Source of the DNA: Streptomyces sp. HUAS YS2
GTDB lineage: Bacteria > Actinomycetota > Actinomycetes > Streptomycetales > Streptomycetaceae
Assembly: GCF_033343995.1 (NCBI RefSeq)
Contig: NZ_CP137573.1
Coordinates: forward strand, 2,761,001-2,825,000
Reading direction: 5' to 3'
DNA: 64,000 nucleotides
The notes under the pieces are model-generated. The model worked only from the letters and a program-made list of their open reading frames with translations, was not told where the DNA came from and did no database searches. A program made the translations under genes and the position numbers. Shown piece after piece: positions 36,047 to 43,803 of this stretch; position 1 is the stretch's first letter, and each line of letters begins with the position of its first letter.

Positions 36047-36622
36047 TCACTCCTCGCGTGCGGCGGGCAGATGCGGCAGCCGCTCCGCGGCGACCACGCC
36101 TTCGAGGTAGCCGCGCGCCCGCTCGGTCTTCGGGTACGCCTCGAGAAGGCGCCAGAACCGCGGTCCGTGACCGGGCACCAGGAGATGGGCGAGTTCGTGC
36201 ACGAGCACGTAGTCGACGACGTACTCGGGCATGCCCTGGAGCCGGTGGGAGAGTCGGATGCTGCCCTCGGCGGGGGTGCAGGAGCCCCAGCGGGTGTTCT
36301 GGTTGGTGACCCAGCGCACCGATGTGGGGCGGGCCCGGCCGCCGAAGCACTGGGCGGACAACCGCTCGGCACGCTCTGCCAGTTCGGCGTCGCCGAGGAG
36401 TTTCCGGCTCTCCTGCGCGGCGAGTTTGTCGAGCATGACGGTGACCCACCGTTGCTCCTCCGCCTCCGACATCCGGGCGGGGATGAGGACGATGGTCCGG
36501 TCGCCCTCGCGATAGGCGGAGACGGTCCTGTTCCGCCGGGAGCTCCTGCGGACCTCGACCGCACTCGTCCCGGAGCCGCGGGGCGGTTCGCTGATCACGC
36601 TGCGCTGTGGGTCGGCGGGCAC
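36047..36622 (-). CDS. YgjP/WLM-type zinc metallopeptidase
   Basis: A 191-residue member of the M48-like YgjP (DUF45) family. The zinc site HELAHLLVPGHGPRFW (HExxH plus a third His in GHGPRFW) and the family motif WGSCTPAEGSIRLSHRL are intact. It has no signal peptide. The start is uncertain: the frame is open to 36688, and GTG at 36622 gives an N-terminus like that of relatives (VPADP...). The function of these stand-alone proteins is unknown; the E. coli relative is also uncharacterised. Divergent from the E1-like gene with about 200 bases between. Confidence 0.85.
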   Translation of the reverse strand: MPADPQRSVISEPPRGSGTSAVEVRRSSRRNRTVSAYREGDRTIVLIPARMSEAEEQRWVTVMLDKLAAQESRKLLGDAELAERAERLSAQCFGGRARPTSVRWVTNQNTRWGSCTPAEGSIRLSHRLQGMPEYVVDYVLVHELAHLLVPGHGPRFWRLLEAYPKTERARGYLEGVVAAERLPHLPAAREE

Positions 36623-36825
36623 GGGCCCGACGTTACCCGCTGTCAGCACGGGAAGTCCCGCCTCCGCAGCGGTTCTCGCATGATCCACCCACGCCGTGCA
36701 CCATTTGAAGTACTAATCCCCCTTCCCTGTGGACGACTTCGCAGGTCCGGTCACGCGGACGGGCATTCTCATCACGGGACGACGAGCATCGCGCCCGTGG
36801 GATCACGGGTGGAACGGGGGCGGAT

Positions 36826-37977
36826 ATGCATCCGATGGTGAAACCGGCACTGCGGCGTGCCTGGCGGAATCTCCAGTCCGTGCAGTTCGGGGCCACTTCC
36901 GCGCATGCGGTGGTGGTGGGTCCGGTGGACACGACGACGGGCAGTCTGATCGGGCGCATGGACGGGACGCGCGGGACGGAGCTGCTGCGCGCGGAGGCGC
37001 GGGCGCTGGGACTGCCGGACGACAGGCTGGACCGGCTGCTGGCGCGGCTCGCGGAGGCGGGGCTGATCTCCGACGCGTCCGCGGCGCGTCCCCGGACGGC
37101 CGGTGCGTCCCGGCACGCGGAGGGCGCACTGGATCCGCTCCGTGCCGATCTGGCGTCGCTGTCGGTGGTCGAGCCGGAGCCGGACGGCGCGCTGCGCCGG
37201 CTGACCGCCCGCCGTTCGGCGCGCGTGCAGGTCCGGGGCGCGGGCAGGGTCGGCGCGGCGGTCGCGGCGCTGCTCTCGGCCTCCGGGGTCGGCCGGGTGG
37301 AGGTGCTGGACTCGGGATCTGTGCAGCCGTGGGAGGTGACGCCGGGCGGGCTGCCCGCCGAGGCGGTGGGCGAGCGCCGGGCCGCCGCCGCGGGGCGGCT
37401 GGTGGGGCGGTCGGCGCCGGGCGGCCGGGCGCCTCGGGCGGTGCGGGGTTCCCCGGGGGCGGGCGGCGGCGAACCGGCGTTGTCGCTCGTGGTGGTGGCG
37501 CCGCGGGACGGATTGGCGGCGTACGTCCCCGATCCGGTGCCGGCCCAGCCGTGGATCGCGGCGGGCGTCCCGCACCTGTACGCGGGAGTGGTGGAGGCGA
37601 CCGGGGTGGTCGGGCCGCTGGTGCTGCCGGGCGGGACGGCGTGCGCCGAGTGCCTGCAGCGGGAGCGGACCGACCGGGAGCCGGTGTGGCCGAGGATGCT
37701 GGCGCAATGGCGCTCCGGCGCGCCGGACCCGGTGCCGGCCTGCGACACGGGGCTCGCGGCGACGGTGGCGGGGCTGGCCGCGGCGCACGCGCTGGCGTTC
37801 CTGGACGGGGAGCTGCCGGCGAGCACCGGGGCGCGATGGGAGGTGTCGCTGCCGCTGCTGGAGTGGCGTGCCGAGCGGTTCGCGCCGTACTCGGGCTGTC
37901 CGTGCGGCGCGGCAGGTAACAGAGAAGGGGAGCGCCGCTCCGGGCTTCGGAGGGCGCACGACACAATGGCGGGGTAA
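36826..37977 (+). CDS. Orphan E1/ThiF-like protein with RRE-like N-terminus
   Basis: A 383-residue protein. Residues 1-90 resemble the winged-helix leader-binding module seen at the start of TOMM/RiPP E1-like proteins (LLARLAEAGLI closing helix). Residues 130-380 form an E1-like Rossmann region: VRGAGRVGAAVAALLSASGVGRVEVLDSGSV corresponds to the nucleotide-binding GxGxxG segment. Two cysteine pairs, CAEC (about residue 267) and CPC near the C-terminus, could hold structural zinc. The arginine finger and catalytic cysteine of active E1 enzymes are not evident. No YcaO, precursor peptide or transporter lies nearby. ATG at 36826 has GGGGGCGG before it. Confidence 0.65.
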   Translation: MHPMVKPALRRAWRNLQSVQFGATSAHAVVVGPVDTTTGSLIGRMDGTRGTELLRAEARALGLPDDRLDRLLARLAEAGLISDASAARPRTAGASRHAEGALDPLRADLASLSVVEPEPDGALRRLTARRSARVQVRGAGRVGAAVAALLSASGVGRVEVLDSGSVQPWEVTPGGLPAEAVGERRAAAAGRLVGRSAPGGRAPRAVRGSPGAGGGEPALSLVVVAPRDGLAAYVPDPVPAQPWIAAGVPHLYAGVVEATGVVGPLVLPGGTACAECLQRERTDREPVWPRMLAQWRSGAPDPVPACDTGLAATVAGLAAAHALAFLDGELPASTGARWEVSLPLLEWRAERFAPYSGCPCGAAGNREGERRSGLRRAHDTMAG

Positions 37978-38018
37978 CGGCCACCCACGGCCCGGCAGTC
38001 TGGGATTTGGAGGGGCGT

Positions 38019-39362
38019 ATGTCTGATCTTCCCCGGAAGGCGGTCACCCGGACCGCGAAGTTGGCCGCGCTGCCACTGGGCATCGCCGGCCGGGCGACGT
38101 GGGGCCTGGGCAGACGGATCGGCGGGAAGTCGGCCGAGATCGTCGCCCGGGAGCTGCAACAGCGCACGGCGGAGCAGCTGTTCAAGGTCCTCGGTGAGCT
38201 CAAGGGCGGGGCCATGAAGTTCGGGCAGGCGCTGTCCGTCTTCGAGTCCGCCCTGCCGGAGGAGGTGGCGGGCCCGTACCGGGCGGCGCTCACCCGACTT
38301 CAGGAGGCGGCGCCGCCGATGCCGACGCGGACGGTGCACGCGGTGCTGGAGGAGCGGCTCGGCGAGGAATGGCGGGAGCTGTTCCTGGAGTTCGAGGACA
38401 AGCCGGCCGCGGCGGCGTCGATCGGGCAGGTGCACCGGGCGGTGTGGCACGACGGCCGCGAGGTCGCGGTGAAGGTGCAGTACCCGGGGGCGGGCGAGGC
38501 GCTGCTGTCGGACCTGACGCAGCTGAGCCGGTTCGCCCGGCTGCTCGGTCCGCTGATCCCGGGGATGGACATCAAGCCGCTGATCACGGAGCTGCGGGAC
38601 CGGGTCTCGGAGGAGCTGGACTACGCGCTGGAGGCGGAGTCCCAGCGGGCGCACGCGGAGGAGTTCGCGGGCGATCCGGACGTGCTGGTGCCGAACGTGG
38701 TCCACCAGTCGGACCAGGTCCTGGTGACGGAGTGGATCGACGGGATCCCGCTGTCGGAGGTGATCTCGGACGGCACGCAGGAGCAGCGGGACCGGGCGGG
38801 TCAGCTGCTGGCCCGGTTCCTGTTCTCCGGCCCGGGGCGGACGGGGCTGCTGCACGCGGATCCGCACCCGGGGAACTTCCGGCTGCTGCCGGGCGAGGAC
38901 GAGGACGGCGGTCCGGAGACCTGGCGGCTGGGCGTGCTGGACTTCGGCACGGTGGACCGGCTGCCGGGCGGGCTGCCGGAGACGATCGGCGTCTGTCTGC
39001 GGATGACGCTGGAGGGCGACGCCGAGACGGTCTACGAGCTGCTGTGCCGGGAGGGCTTCGTCAAGGAGACGGTGGCGCTCGATCCGGACGGGGTGCTCGA
39101 CTACCTGCTGCCGATCATCGAGCCGGCGGAGGTGGAGACCTTCGGCTTCACCCGGGACTGGATCCGCACCCAGGCCGCCCGGATCGCCGATCCCCGCTCC
39201 CCCGCGCACCAGTTGGGCAAGCAGCTCAATCTGCCTCCGTCGTACCTGCTGATACACCGGGTGACGCTGAGCACGATCGGGGTGCTGTGCCAGCTGAACG
39301 CGTCGGTCCGGCTGCGCGAGGAACTGGAGGAGTGGCTGCCCGGCTTCGTCGAGGCGGAGTGA
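38019..39362 (+). CDS. ABC1/AarF/UbiB-family atypical kinase
   Basis: A 447-residue ABC1 (UbiB/ADCK-like) kinase-fold protein. Diagnostic motifs are intact: the N-terminal KGGAMKFGQALS (KxGQ), the Ala-rich loop AAAASIGQVH, the ion-pair Lys in VAVKVQYPG, the catalytic HADPHPGNF and the metal-binding LDFGTVDRL. Family members support quinone biosynthesis or lipid homeostasis and act more as ATPases than as protein kinases. ATG at 38019 has a TTTGGAGGGG site. It follows the E1-like gene by 41 bases in the same direction, so cotranscription is likely. No ubiquinone pathway is expected in Streptomyces (menaquinone user). Confidence 0.92.
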   Translation: MSDLPRKAVTRTAKLAALPLGIAGRATWGLGRRIGGKSAEIVARELQQRTAEQLFKVLGELKGGAMKFGQALSVFESALPEEVAGPYRAALTRLQEAAPPMPTRTVHAVLEERLGEEWRELFLEFEDKPAAAASIGQVHRAVWHDGREVAVKVQYPGAGEALLSDLTQLSRFARLLGPLIPGMDIKPLITELRDRVSEELDYALEAESQRAHAEEFAGDPDVLVPNVVHQSDQVLVTEWIDGIPLSEVISDGTQEQRDRAGQLLARFLFSGPGRTGLLHADPHPGNFRLLPGEDEDGGPETWRLGVLDFGTVDRLPGGLPETIGVCLRMTLEGDAETVYELLCREGFVKETVALDPDGVLDYLLPIIEPAEVETFGFTRDWIRTQAARIADPRSPAHQLGKQLNLPPSYLLIHRVTLSTIGVLCQLNASVRLREELEEWLPGFVEAE

Positions 39363-39386
39363 GCGCCGGGGCCGGGGCCGCGCGGG

Positions 39387-39587
39387 TCACCACCAGGACG
39401 AGTCGAGGCGTCCCTCGATCGACCTGATGTTCTCCCGGGCGCAGGTGTCGCAGAAGTAGATCCGCCGGCCGTTCTCCACGGAGCAGGTCCAGGTCACGGG
39501 CAGGCTCTCGGCCACCGCGCCGCAGCGGGCGCACACGAAGCTCTCCTCGGGGGTCCGGGGTTCCCGCCCGGAATCGCTGTTCCGCAC
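39387..39587 (-). CDS. Small zinc-ribbon protein
   Basis: A 66-residue protein with two cysteine pairs (FVCARCG at residues 19/22 and FCDTCAREN at about 46/49) plus a middle Cys, the shape of a zinc ribbon. GTG start at 39587. It ends in SSWW. Orthologues lie near wblC in Streptomyces. It may bind nucleic acid or protein; no function known. Convergent with the ABC1 gene (24-base gap). Confidence 0.75.
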   Translation of the reverse strand: MRNSDSGREPRTPEESFVCARCGAVAESLPVTWTCSVENGRRIYFCDTCARENIRSIEGRLDSSWW

Positions 39588-39635
39588 TCTGCAGACGATA
39601 ACCCCGGCGGGGTGCGGGGGCCGCGTGCAACGCGG

Positions 39636-39669
39636 CGCGGGGGCCGGTCCGTTCGGACCGACCCCCGCG
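39636..39669 (-). terminator. Terminator downstream of the 56-residue ORF
   Basis: 16-position stem with one C-A mismatch (39636-39651 with 39654-39669), 26 bases after the stop of the small ORF. Confidence 0.6.
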
Positions 39670-39694
39670 GATCGCTCGGGCGCGCGTCGGCGCC

Positions 39695-39865
39695 TCAGTG
39701 CATGACGGCCATGGCCAGGGCACGGCGGGCGCGCAGGGACACGCGCTCGGCACGCCGCTGCATGCGCCGGGCGGCGACCAGGCGCGCGGCCTGGCGTTCC
39801 GCGTCGGCTTCCCGCATGCGGTCGTGCATATGGGCACGGGCCAGGGCTTCTGGGATGAGTTGCAT
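39695..39865 (-). CDS. Small basic protein, unknown function
   Basis: A 56-residue protein, mostly one or two amphipathic helices, very rich in Arg and Ala (AARLVAARRMQRRAERVSLRARRAL) with several Met and His. ATG at 39865 has AGGA at 9 bases. An in-frame extension upstream exists but lacks a ribosome site. A similar short protein is found next to wblC in other Streptomyces from memory. No function can be assigned; nucleic-acid or ribosome contact is only a guess from the charge. Confidence 0.6.
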   Translation of the reverse strand: MQLIPEALARAHMHDRMREADAERQAARLVAARRMQRRAERVSLRARRALAMAVMH

Positions 39866-40014
39866 CTCACGGGTCCTGTTCTGACGCGAGGCGTTCGCGC
39901 CGATGGTGGAAACGTCGGGGGTGGCGGAGCCGGCGGGCTCGCTGGTGGAAGAGGTCATCGGGGCCAGCTTCTGGGGATCGTGCGTGAGGGGTCGGTCGAT
40001 GGTTCCGCGGGCGT

Positions 40015-40383
40015 TCATGCCGCGACCGGGTTCTTGCGCGGGCGACCACGGGGCCGCTTGCGGGCGACGACGACACCCTGGACGAACAGCTCGCCGCCCC
40101 AGACGCCCCACGGCTCGCGCCGCTCCTTGGCGCCCGCCAGGCAGGCCGCCATCAGCGGACAGGTCCGGCACAGGGACTTGGCGTACTCGACGTCCGCGGG
40201 GGACTCGGCGAAGAAGACCTCCGGGTCGTAGGAGCGGCACGGGACGGGCACACCGAGGTTCTCGATGGCGTCGTCGAGCGCGGTGAGCGTGGTGAGGGGG
40301 GTCAAGGCGGAGTCCTCCGTGAGGCCGGGCGGGGGGATCGTTTCGGAAGGCGGTACGGACGGGGCGTGCGCTTCGAGTTGCAC
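40015..40383 (-). CDS. wblC: WhiB-family iron-sulfur regulator WblC (WhiB7)
   Basis: A 122-residue WhiB7-type transcription factor. The [4Fe-4S] ligands are C49, C72, C75 and C81, followed by the GVWGG turn (residues 93-97) that contacts the housekeeping sigma factor, and a C-terminal AT-hook RGRPRKN that marks the WhiB7 subgroup. It activates intrinsic antibiotic-resistance genes after translation-inhibiting antibiotics. GTG at 40383 has a GAGGAAG site. It is preceded by a leader of about 630 nt with an ORF and an attenuator. The promoter behind it carries the AT-rich block that WhiB7 itself recognises, implying autoactivation. Confidence 0.95.
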   Translation of the reverse strand: MQLEAHAPSVPPSETIPPPGLTEDSALTPLTTLTALDDAIENLGVPVPCRSYDPEVFFAESPADVEYAKSLCRTCPLMAACLAGAKERREPWGVWGGELFVQGVVVARKRPRGRPRKNPVAA

Positions 40384-40484
40384 GGGTGTTCTTCCTCGTC
40401 TGTTCGTTCCGGCCTGTTGGCCGGGGTTTCGGCTGGTACCGGGTCGTTCTTGTCCCGAGGCCCCTTCGCTCCGTCGTCCCCGTT

Positions 40485-40533
40485 CGGAGACAAACAGAAG
40501 GGCCGCGGATCCCGGGTGGGGTTCCGCGGCCCT
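40485..40533 (-). terminator. Intrinsic attenuator in the wblC leader
   Basis: On the minus strand an 11-bp perfect stem (40499-40509 with 40523-40533) is followed by TTCTGTTTGTC, a T-rich tail, 100 bases before the wblC start and about 25 bases after the leader ORF stop. WhiB7 genes are known to be controlled by leader-ORF-coupled transcription attenuation. A second small hairpin (40545-40561) covers the leader ORF stop codon and could be masked by a stalled ribosome. Confidence 0.8.
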
Positions 40534-40556
40534 GAAGGCGCCGGCCTGATCATGGA

Positions 40557-40907
40557 TCAGGCTGGATCACTCCAGGGTTCGAGCCCACGGAAGGCCCACA
40601 TCGTGTGGTGGTGCATCGTCGTCTGCTGCTTGCCGGCACCGGCTGCCGCGAAGCCATAGGCCATTCCCTTGGCCTTGCCTGCTACGCCTGCTTCCAGTGC
40701 CTTGGTCGGTCGCTCATTGCGCCGCTCGACGGGGAGAGCCGTCGGGAGGGTCGCCGGACGGGCAGCCGCGGCACCGAACAGACCGGTGGCGGGCAGACCG
40801 CTGCCGAGGAACGCCGAGCCGGAGAGGCCGAGCGAGCAGGCGGAGACGACCGAGCGATCGGTCATTTTGGCGGTGCTGACGATGATGCTGTCGATGTTGC
40901 TGATCAC
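40557..40907 (-). CDS. Leader ORF upstream of wblC (116 codons)
   Basis: Opens with GTG at 40907 behind a strong AGGAGGCGA ribosome site and stops at 40557, just before the attenuator. The N-terminal half is Ser/Ala/Gly rich (SVVSACSLGLSGSAFLG); the C-terminal 35 residues are distinctive (KQQTTMHHHTMWAFRGLEPW). Two readings are possible: a real small protein, or the translated regulatory ORF of the wblC leader. A shorter product from ATG at 40661 would cover only the C-terminal part. I cannot decide between them from sequence. Confidence 0.6.
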   Translation of the reverse strand: MISNIDSIIVSTAKMTDRSVVSACSLGLSGSAFLGSGLPATGLFGAAAARPATLPTALPVERRNERPTKALEAGVAGKAKGMAYGFAAAGAGKQQTTMHHHTMWAFRGLEPWSDPA

Positions 40908-41023
40908 TGGAATCGCCTCCTCTCGGCGTCTCTGGGGGATCGGGGTGAGCCGGTCCCACGCGTATTCGGATAAGTACAGCACGGAGACAGCGCTTCGGAG
41001 AAGCTGCTGTTTCCGTGGTTAAG

Positions 41024-41063
41024 AACCTATGGGGCTTGACGGGGCGGGCGCAAACTATTTTTT
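41024..41063 (-). promoter_or_regulatory. WhiB7-type autoregulated promoter of wblC
   Basis: Minus-strand reading: an A/T-rich block (AAAAAATAGT, about 41053-41063) directly abuts a TTGCGC -35-like hexamer (41048-41053), then 18 bases and TAGGTT (41024-41029) as -10. An AT-rich stretch immediately before the -35 is the hallmark of WhiB7-dependent promoters. It begins 13 bases after the uvrD2 stop. Transcription would start near 41017, giving a leader of about 630 nt. Confidence 0.7.
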
Positions 41064-41076
41064 CGACGAGTTTTCG

Positions 41077-43290
41077 TCAGACCTCCTCGTCGTCTCCTCC
41101 AGGCTCCTGACCGGCGCAGATGGCGAGGACGTCAGCCCCGAACCGGGTCAGCTTGCGGGCCCCGACGCCGGAGATGCCGACCAGCTCGCCGTCGGCGGCG
41201 GGCACCCGCTCGGCGATCGCCATCAGCGTCTTGTCGGTGAAGACGCAGTACGCCGGCTGGCCCAGCTTCCGCGCCTGCTCCGCGCGCCAGTCGCGCAACC
41301 GCTCGTACAGCGCCTCGTCCATGTCCGAGGGGCAGTCCTCACAGCGCATCAGCTTCATCTCGCCGGCCTCGGTGAGGGTGGCGCCGCAGACCCGGCACCG
41401 CGCCGGGCCGCGCGCGCCGCGCCGGGCGCCCCGGCTCCCACCGCTGCCGCCCGTCCCGCCGAAGCCGCTCGCGCCGCCCCGTTCGATGCCACCGGCCCCG
41501 CCGCGGCCCGCGGCGCGCGACCCCGAGCCGGGCCGCAGGCCGGTGAGGAACCGGGTGGGTCGACGGGAGGCGCGCCCGCCCGGGGAGCGGGACAGCGACC
41601 AGGAGAGCGACAGATGCAGCCGGGCCCGGGTGACGCCCACGTAGAGGAGCCGTCGCTCCTCCTCGATCTGCTCGTCCGTCTTGGCGTACGTGATCGGCAT
41701 CATGCCCTCGGTGAGGCCGACCAGGAAGACGGCGTCCCACTCCAGGCCCTTGGCCGCGTGCAGCGAGGCGAGCGTGACGCCCTGGACGGTCGGGGCGTGC
41801 TGGGCGGCGGCCCGCTCGTCGAGTTCGGCGACCAGCGCGGACAGGGTGGCCTGCGGCGTGGCGCGGGCGAAGTCCTCGGCGAGCCGGACCAGGGCGGCGA
41901 GCGACTCCCAGCGGTCACGGGCCGCGCCCGAGCCGGCCGGCGGCTGGGTCGTCCAGCCCTTGGTCGAGAGCACCGCGCGGACCTGCGCGGGCAGGTCCTC
42001 CGCGTCGTCGAGCAGCGAGTCGTTGGCGCCGGCGCGGGCCGCGCCGCGCAGCGCGATGCCGGCCTCGCGCACCTCCTGGCGCTCGAAGAACCGCTCCGCT
42101 CCGCGCAGCTGGTACGGCACCCCGGCGTCGGCCAGGGCCTGCTCGTAGACCTCGGACTGGGCGTTGACCCGGTAGAGCACGGCGATCTCGCCGGCCGGGA
42201 CGCCGGCGGCGATCAGGTCGCGGATGCGGCGGGCGGTGCCCTCCGCCTCGGCGGGCTCGTCGGCGTACTCGGTGTGGACCGGCTCGGGGCCGGGGTCGCG
42301 CTGCGAGATCAGCTCGAGCCGGTGCTCGGCGGCCCGGCCGCGGGCCTGGCTCAGCAGCCCGTTCGCGAGGTGCACGACCTGGGGGGTGGAGCGGTAGTCG
42401 CGGACCAGCTTCACCACGGTGGCTCCGGGGTGCCGGGCGCGGAAGTTCAGCAGGTGCTCGGGGGTGGCGCCGGTGAAGGAGTAGATCGTCTGGCTCGCGT
42501 CGCCGACGACGCAGAGGTTGTCCCGCTCGCCGAGCCACAGGTCGAGCAGGCGCTGCTGGAGCGGGGAGACGTCCTGGTACTCGTCCACCACGAAGTGGTG
42601 GTACTGGCTGCGGATCTGGTCGGCGATGTCGTGCCGGTCCTGGAGGATGCCGACGGTGAGCAACAGCACGTCCTCGAAGTCGATCACCGAGCGGTCGCGC
42701 TTGAGCTGCTCGTACATCGCGTAGATCTGGCCGATCTCGGCCGGGTCGCGGGGTGCGTCGCGGACCGACTTGGCGACGGCGGCCGGGTAGTCGGCAGGGA
42801 CCGTCTGCGTGACCTTGGCCCACTCGATCTCGCTCGTGACATCACGCAACTCGTTCCGGTCGAGGCGGACGCGGCAGCGCGCCCCCGCCTCGGCAACCAG
42901 CTGGACCTTCCGGTCGAGCAGCCGGGGCAGCTCGCCACCGACGGCTTTCGGCCAGAAGTACTGGAGCTGCCGCAGCGCCGCCGAGTGGAACGTACGGGCC
43001 TGGACGCCGCCCGCGCCGAGCTGGCGGAGCCGGCCGCGCATCTCGCCGGCGGCCCGGTTGGTGAAGGTGACGGCCAGCACACTCGCGGGCTGGAGCATGC
43101 CCGCCCGCACCCCGTACGCGATCCGGTGCGTGATCGCGCGCGTCTTGCCCGTACCGGCTCCGGCGAGGACGCACACCGGGCCGTGCAGGGCCAGGGCGAC
43201 CTCGCGCTGCTCGGGGTCCAGGCCGTCGAGCACCGCGTCGGCCGTCTCCGGCACCTGCGGGAAGAGAGTGGAGTGCGTTGCTGCTGTCAC
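41077..43290 (-). CDS. uvrD2: SF1 DNA helicase UvrD2 with HRDC domain
   Basis: A 737-residue superfamily 1A helicase. Walker A is LAGAGTGKTRAITHR near residue 41; further motifs are TFTNRAAGEM (Ia), VDEYQDVSPLQQ (II), GDASQTIYSFTGA (III), VKLVRDYRSTP (IV), LASLHAAKGLEWDAVFLVG (V) and LLYVGVTRA (VI). A Gly/Arg/Ser-rich linker leads to a tetracysteine motif (CRVC..CEDC) and a C-terminal HRDC domain, the architecture of mycobacterial UvrD2. It unwinds 3'-to-5' in DNA repair. GTG at 43290 is chosen; the upstream open frame has low-complexity sequence. Divergent from the mycoredoxin gene. Confidence 0.9.
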   Translation of the reverse strand: MTAATHSTLFPQVPETADAVLDGLDPEQREVALALHGPVCVLAGAGTGKTRAITHRIAYGVRAGMLQPASVLAVTFTNRAAGEMRGRLRQLGAGGVQARTFHSAALRQLQYFWPKAVGGELPRLLDRKVQLVAEAGARCRVRLDRNELRDVTSEIEWAKVTQTVPADYPAAVAKSVRDAPRDPAEIGQIYAMYEQLKRDRSVIDFEDVLLLTVGILQDRHDIADQIRSQYHHFVVDEYQDVSPLQQRLLDLWLGERDNLCVVGDASQTIYSFTGATPEHLLNFRARHPGATVVKLVRDYRSTPQVVHLANGLLSQARGRAAEHRLELISQRDPGPEPVHTEYADEPAEAEGTARRIRDLIAAGVPAGEIAVLYRVNAQSEVYEQALADAGVPYQLRGAERFFERQEVREAGIALRGAARAGANDSLLDDAEDLPAQVRAVLSTKGWTTQPPAGSGAARDRWESLAALVRLAEDFARATPQATLSALVAELDERAAAQHAPTVQGVTLASLHAAKGLEWDAVFLVGLTEGMMPITYAKTDEQIEEERRLLYVGVTRARLHLSLSWSLSRSPGGRASRRPTRFLTGLRPGSGSRAAGRGGAGGIERGGASGFGGTGGSGGSRGARRGARGPARCRVCGATLTEAGEMKLMRCEDCPSDMDEALYERLRDWRAEQARKLGQPAYCVFTDKTLMAIAERVPAADGELVGISGVGARKLTRFGADVLAICAGQEPGGDDEEV

Positions 43291-43397
43291 CCCGCCATGC
43301 TGCCAGGTTCCGGGGCCGGAACGCGGGGCGTTGTCCACAGGCGGCGGGCGGTAGTCGTACGAACACGGAGGACTGCGGGGCGGCGAACGGGGCAGTC

Positions 43398-43424
43398 GGG
43401 AATGGTGGCGGGCGGCCGTACGTT
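43398..43424 (+). promoter_or_regulatory. SigR-type promoter of the mycoredoxin gene
   Basis: GGGAAT (43398-43403), 18 bases, GTT (43422-43424): exact match to GGAAT-N18-GTT. Transcription start is expected near 43431, 37 bases before the ATG. Confidence 0.85.
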
Positions 43425-43467
43425 GCTTACCTTCGGCACCCACCAGCGAACAGAGGAGCGCCAGGCC

Positions 43468-43725
43468 ATGCAGGGCACTGTGACGATGTACAGCACCGAG
43501 TGGTGCGGCTACTGCCGCCGGCTGAAGGGCCAGCTGGACCGCGAGGGCATCGCGTACACGGAGATCAACATCGAGCAGGACCCGGAGTCGGCCGCGTTCG
43601 TCGAGAAGGCCAACGGGGGCAACCAGACCGTCCCGACCGTCCGCGTGCTGCCCACCGCCGGCGGCGACGAGGTCGTCATGACGAACCCGAGCCTCGCGCA
43701 GGTGAAGCAGGCGCTCGGCGTCTGA
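43468..43725 (+). CDS. mrx1: Mycoredoxin (glutaredoxin-like)
   Basis: An 85-residue glutaredoxin-fold protein with active site W-C13-G-Y-C16. The C-terminal TVPTVRVLP and NPSLAQVKQALG blocks fit mycoredoxin-1, which uses mycothiol to reduce mixed disulfides on proteins. The ATG has a CAGAGGAGCG site upstream. A SigR-type promoter lies directly before it, as expected for a mycothiol-system gene. Divergent from uvrD2. Confidence 0.9.
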   Translation: MQGTVTMYSTEWCGYCRRLKGQLDREGIAYTEINIEQDPESAAFVEKANGGNQTVPTVRVLPTAGGDEVVMTNPSLAQVKQALGV

Positions 43726-43744
43726 TTTCGGCCACGATCGGCGA

Positions 43745-43770
43745 CGACCCCCGGCTCCGGCCGGGGGTCG
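43745..43770. terminator. Bidirectional terminator between mrx1 and nudC
   Basis: 11-bp perfect stem CGACCCCCGGC / GCCGGGGGTCG with a TCCG loop in a 78-bp convergent gap. Confidence 0.8.
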
Positions 43771-43803
43771 CGCGCGTTCTCGGGCCGGGGGTCGGCCGTG
43801 TTC

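Noticed and set aside
39866..40014. Longer start for the small basic protein (about 30 extra residues)
   Set aside because: The upstream in-frame ATGs lack ribosome sites, while ATG 39865 has AGGA at 9 bases.
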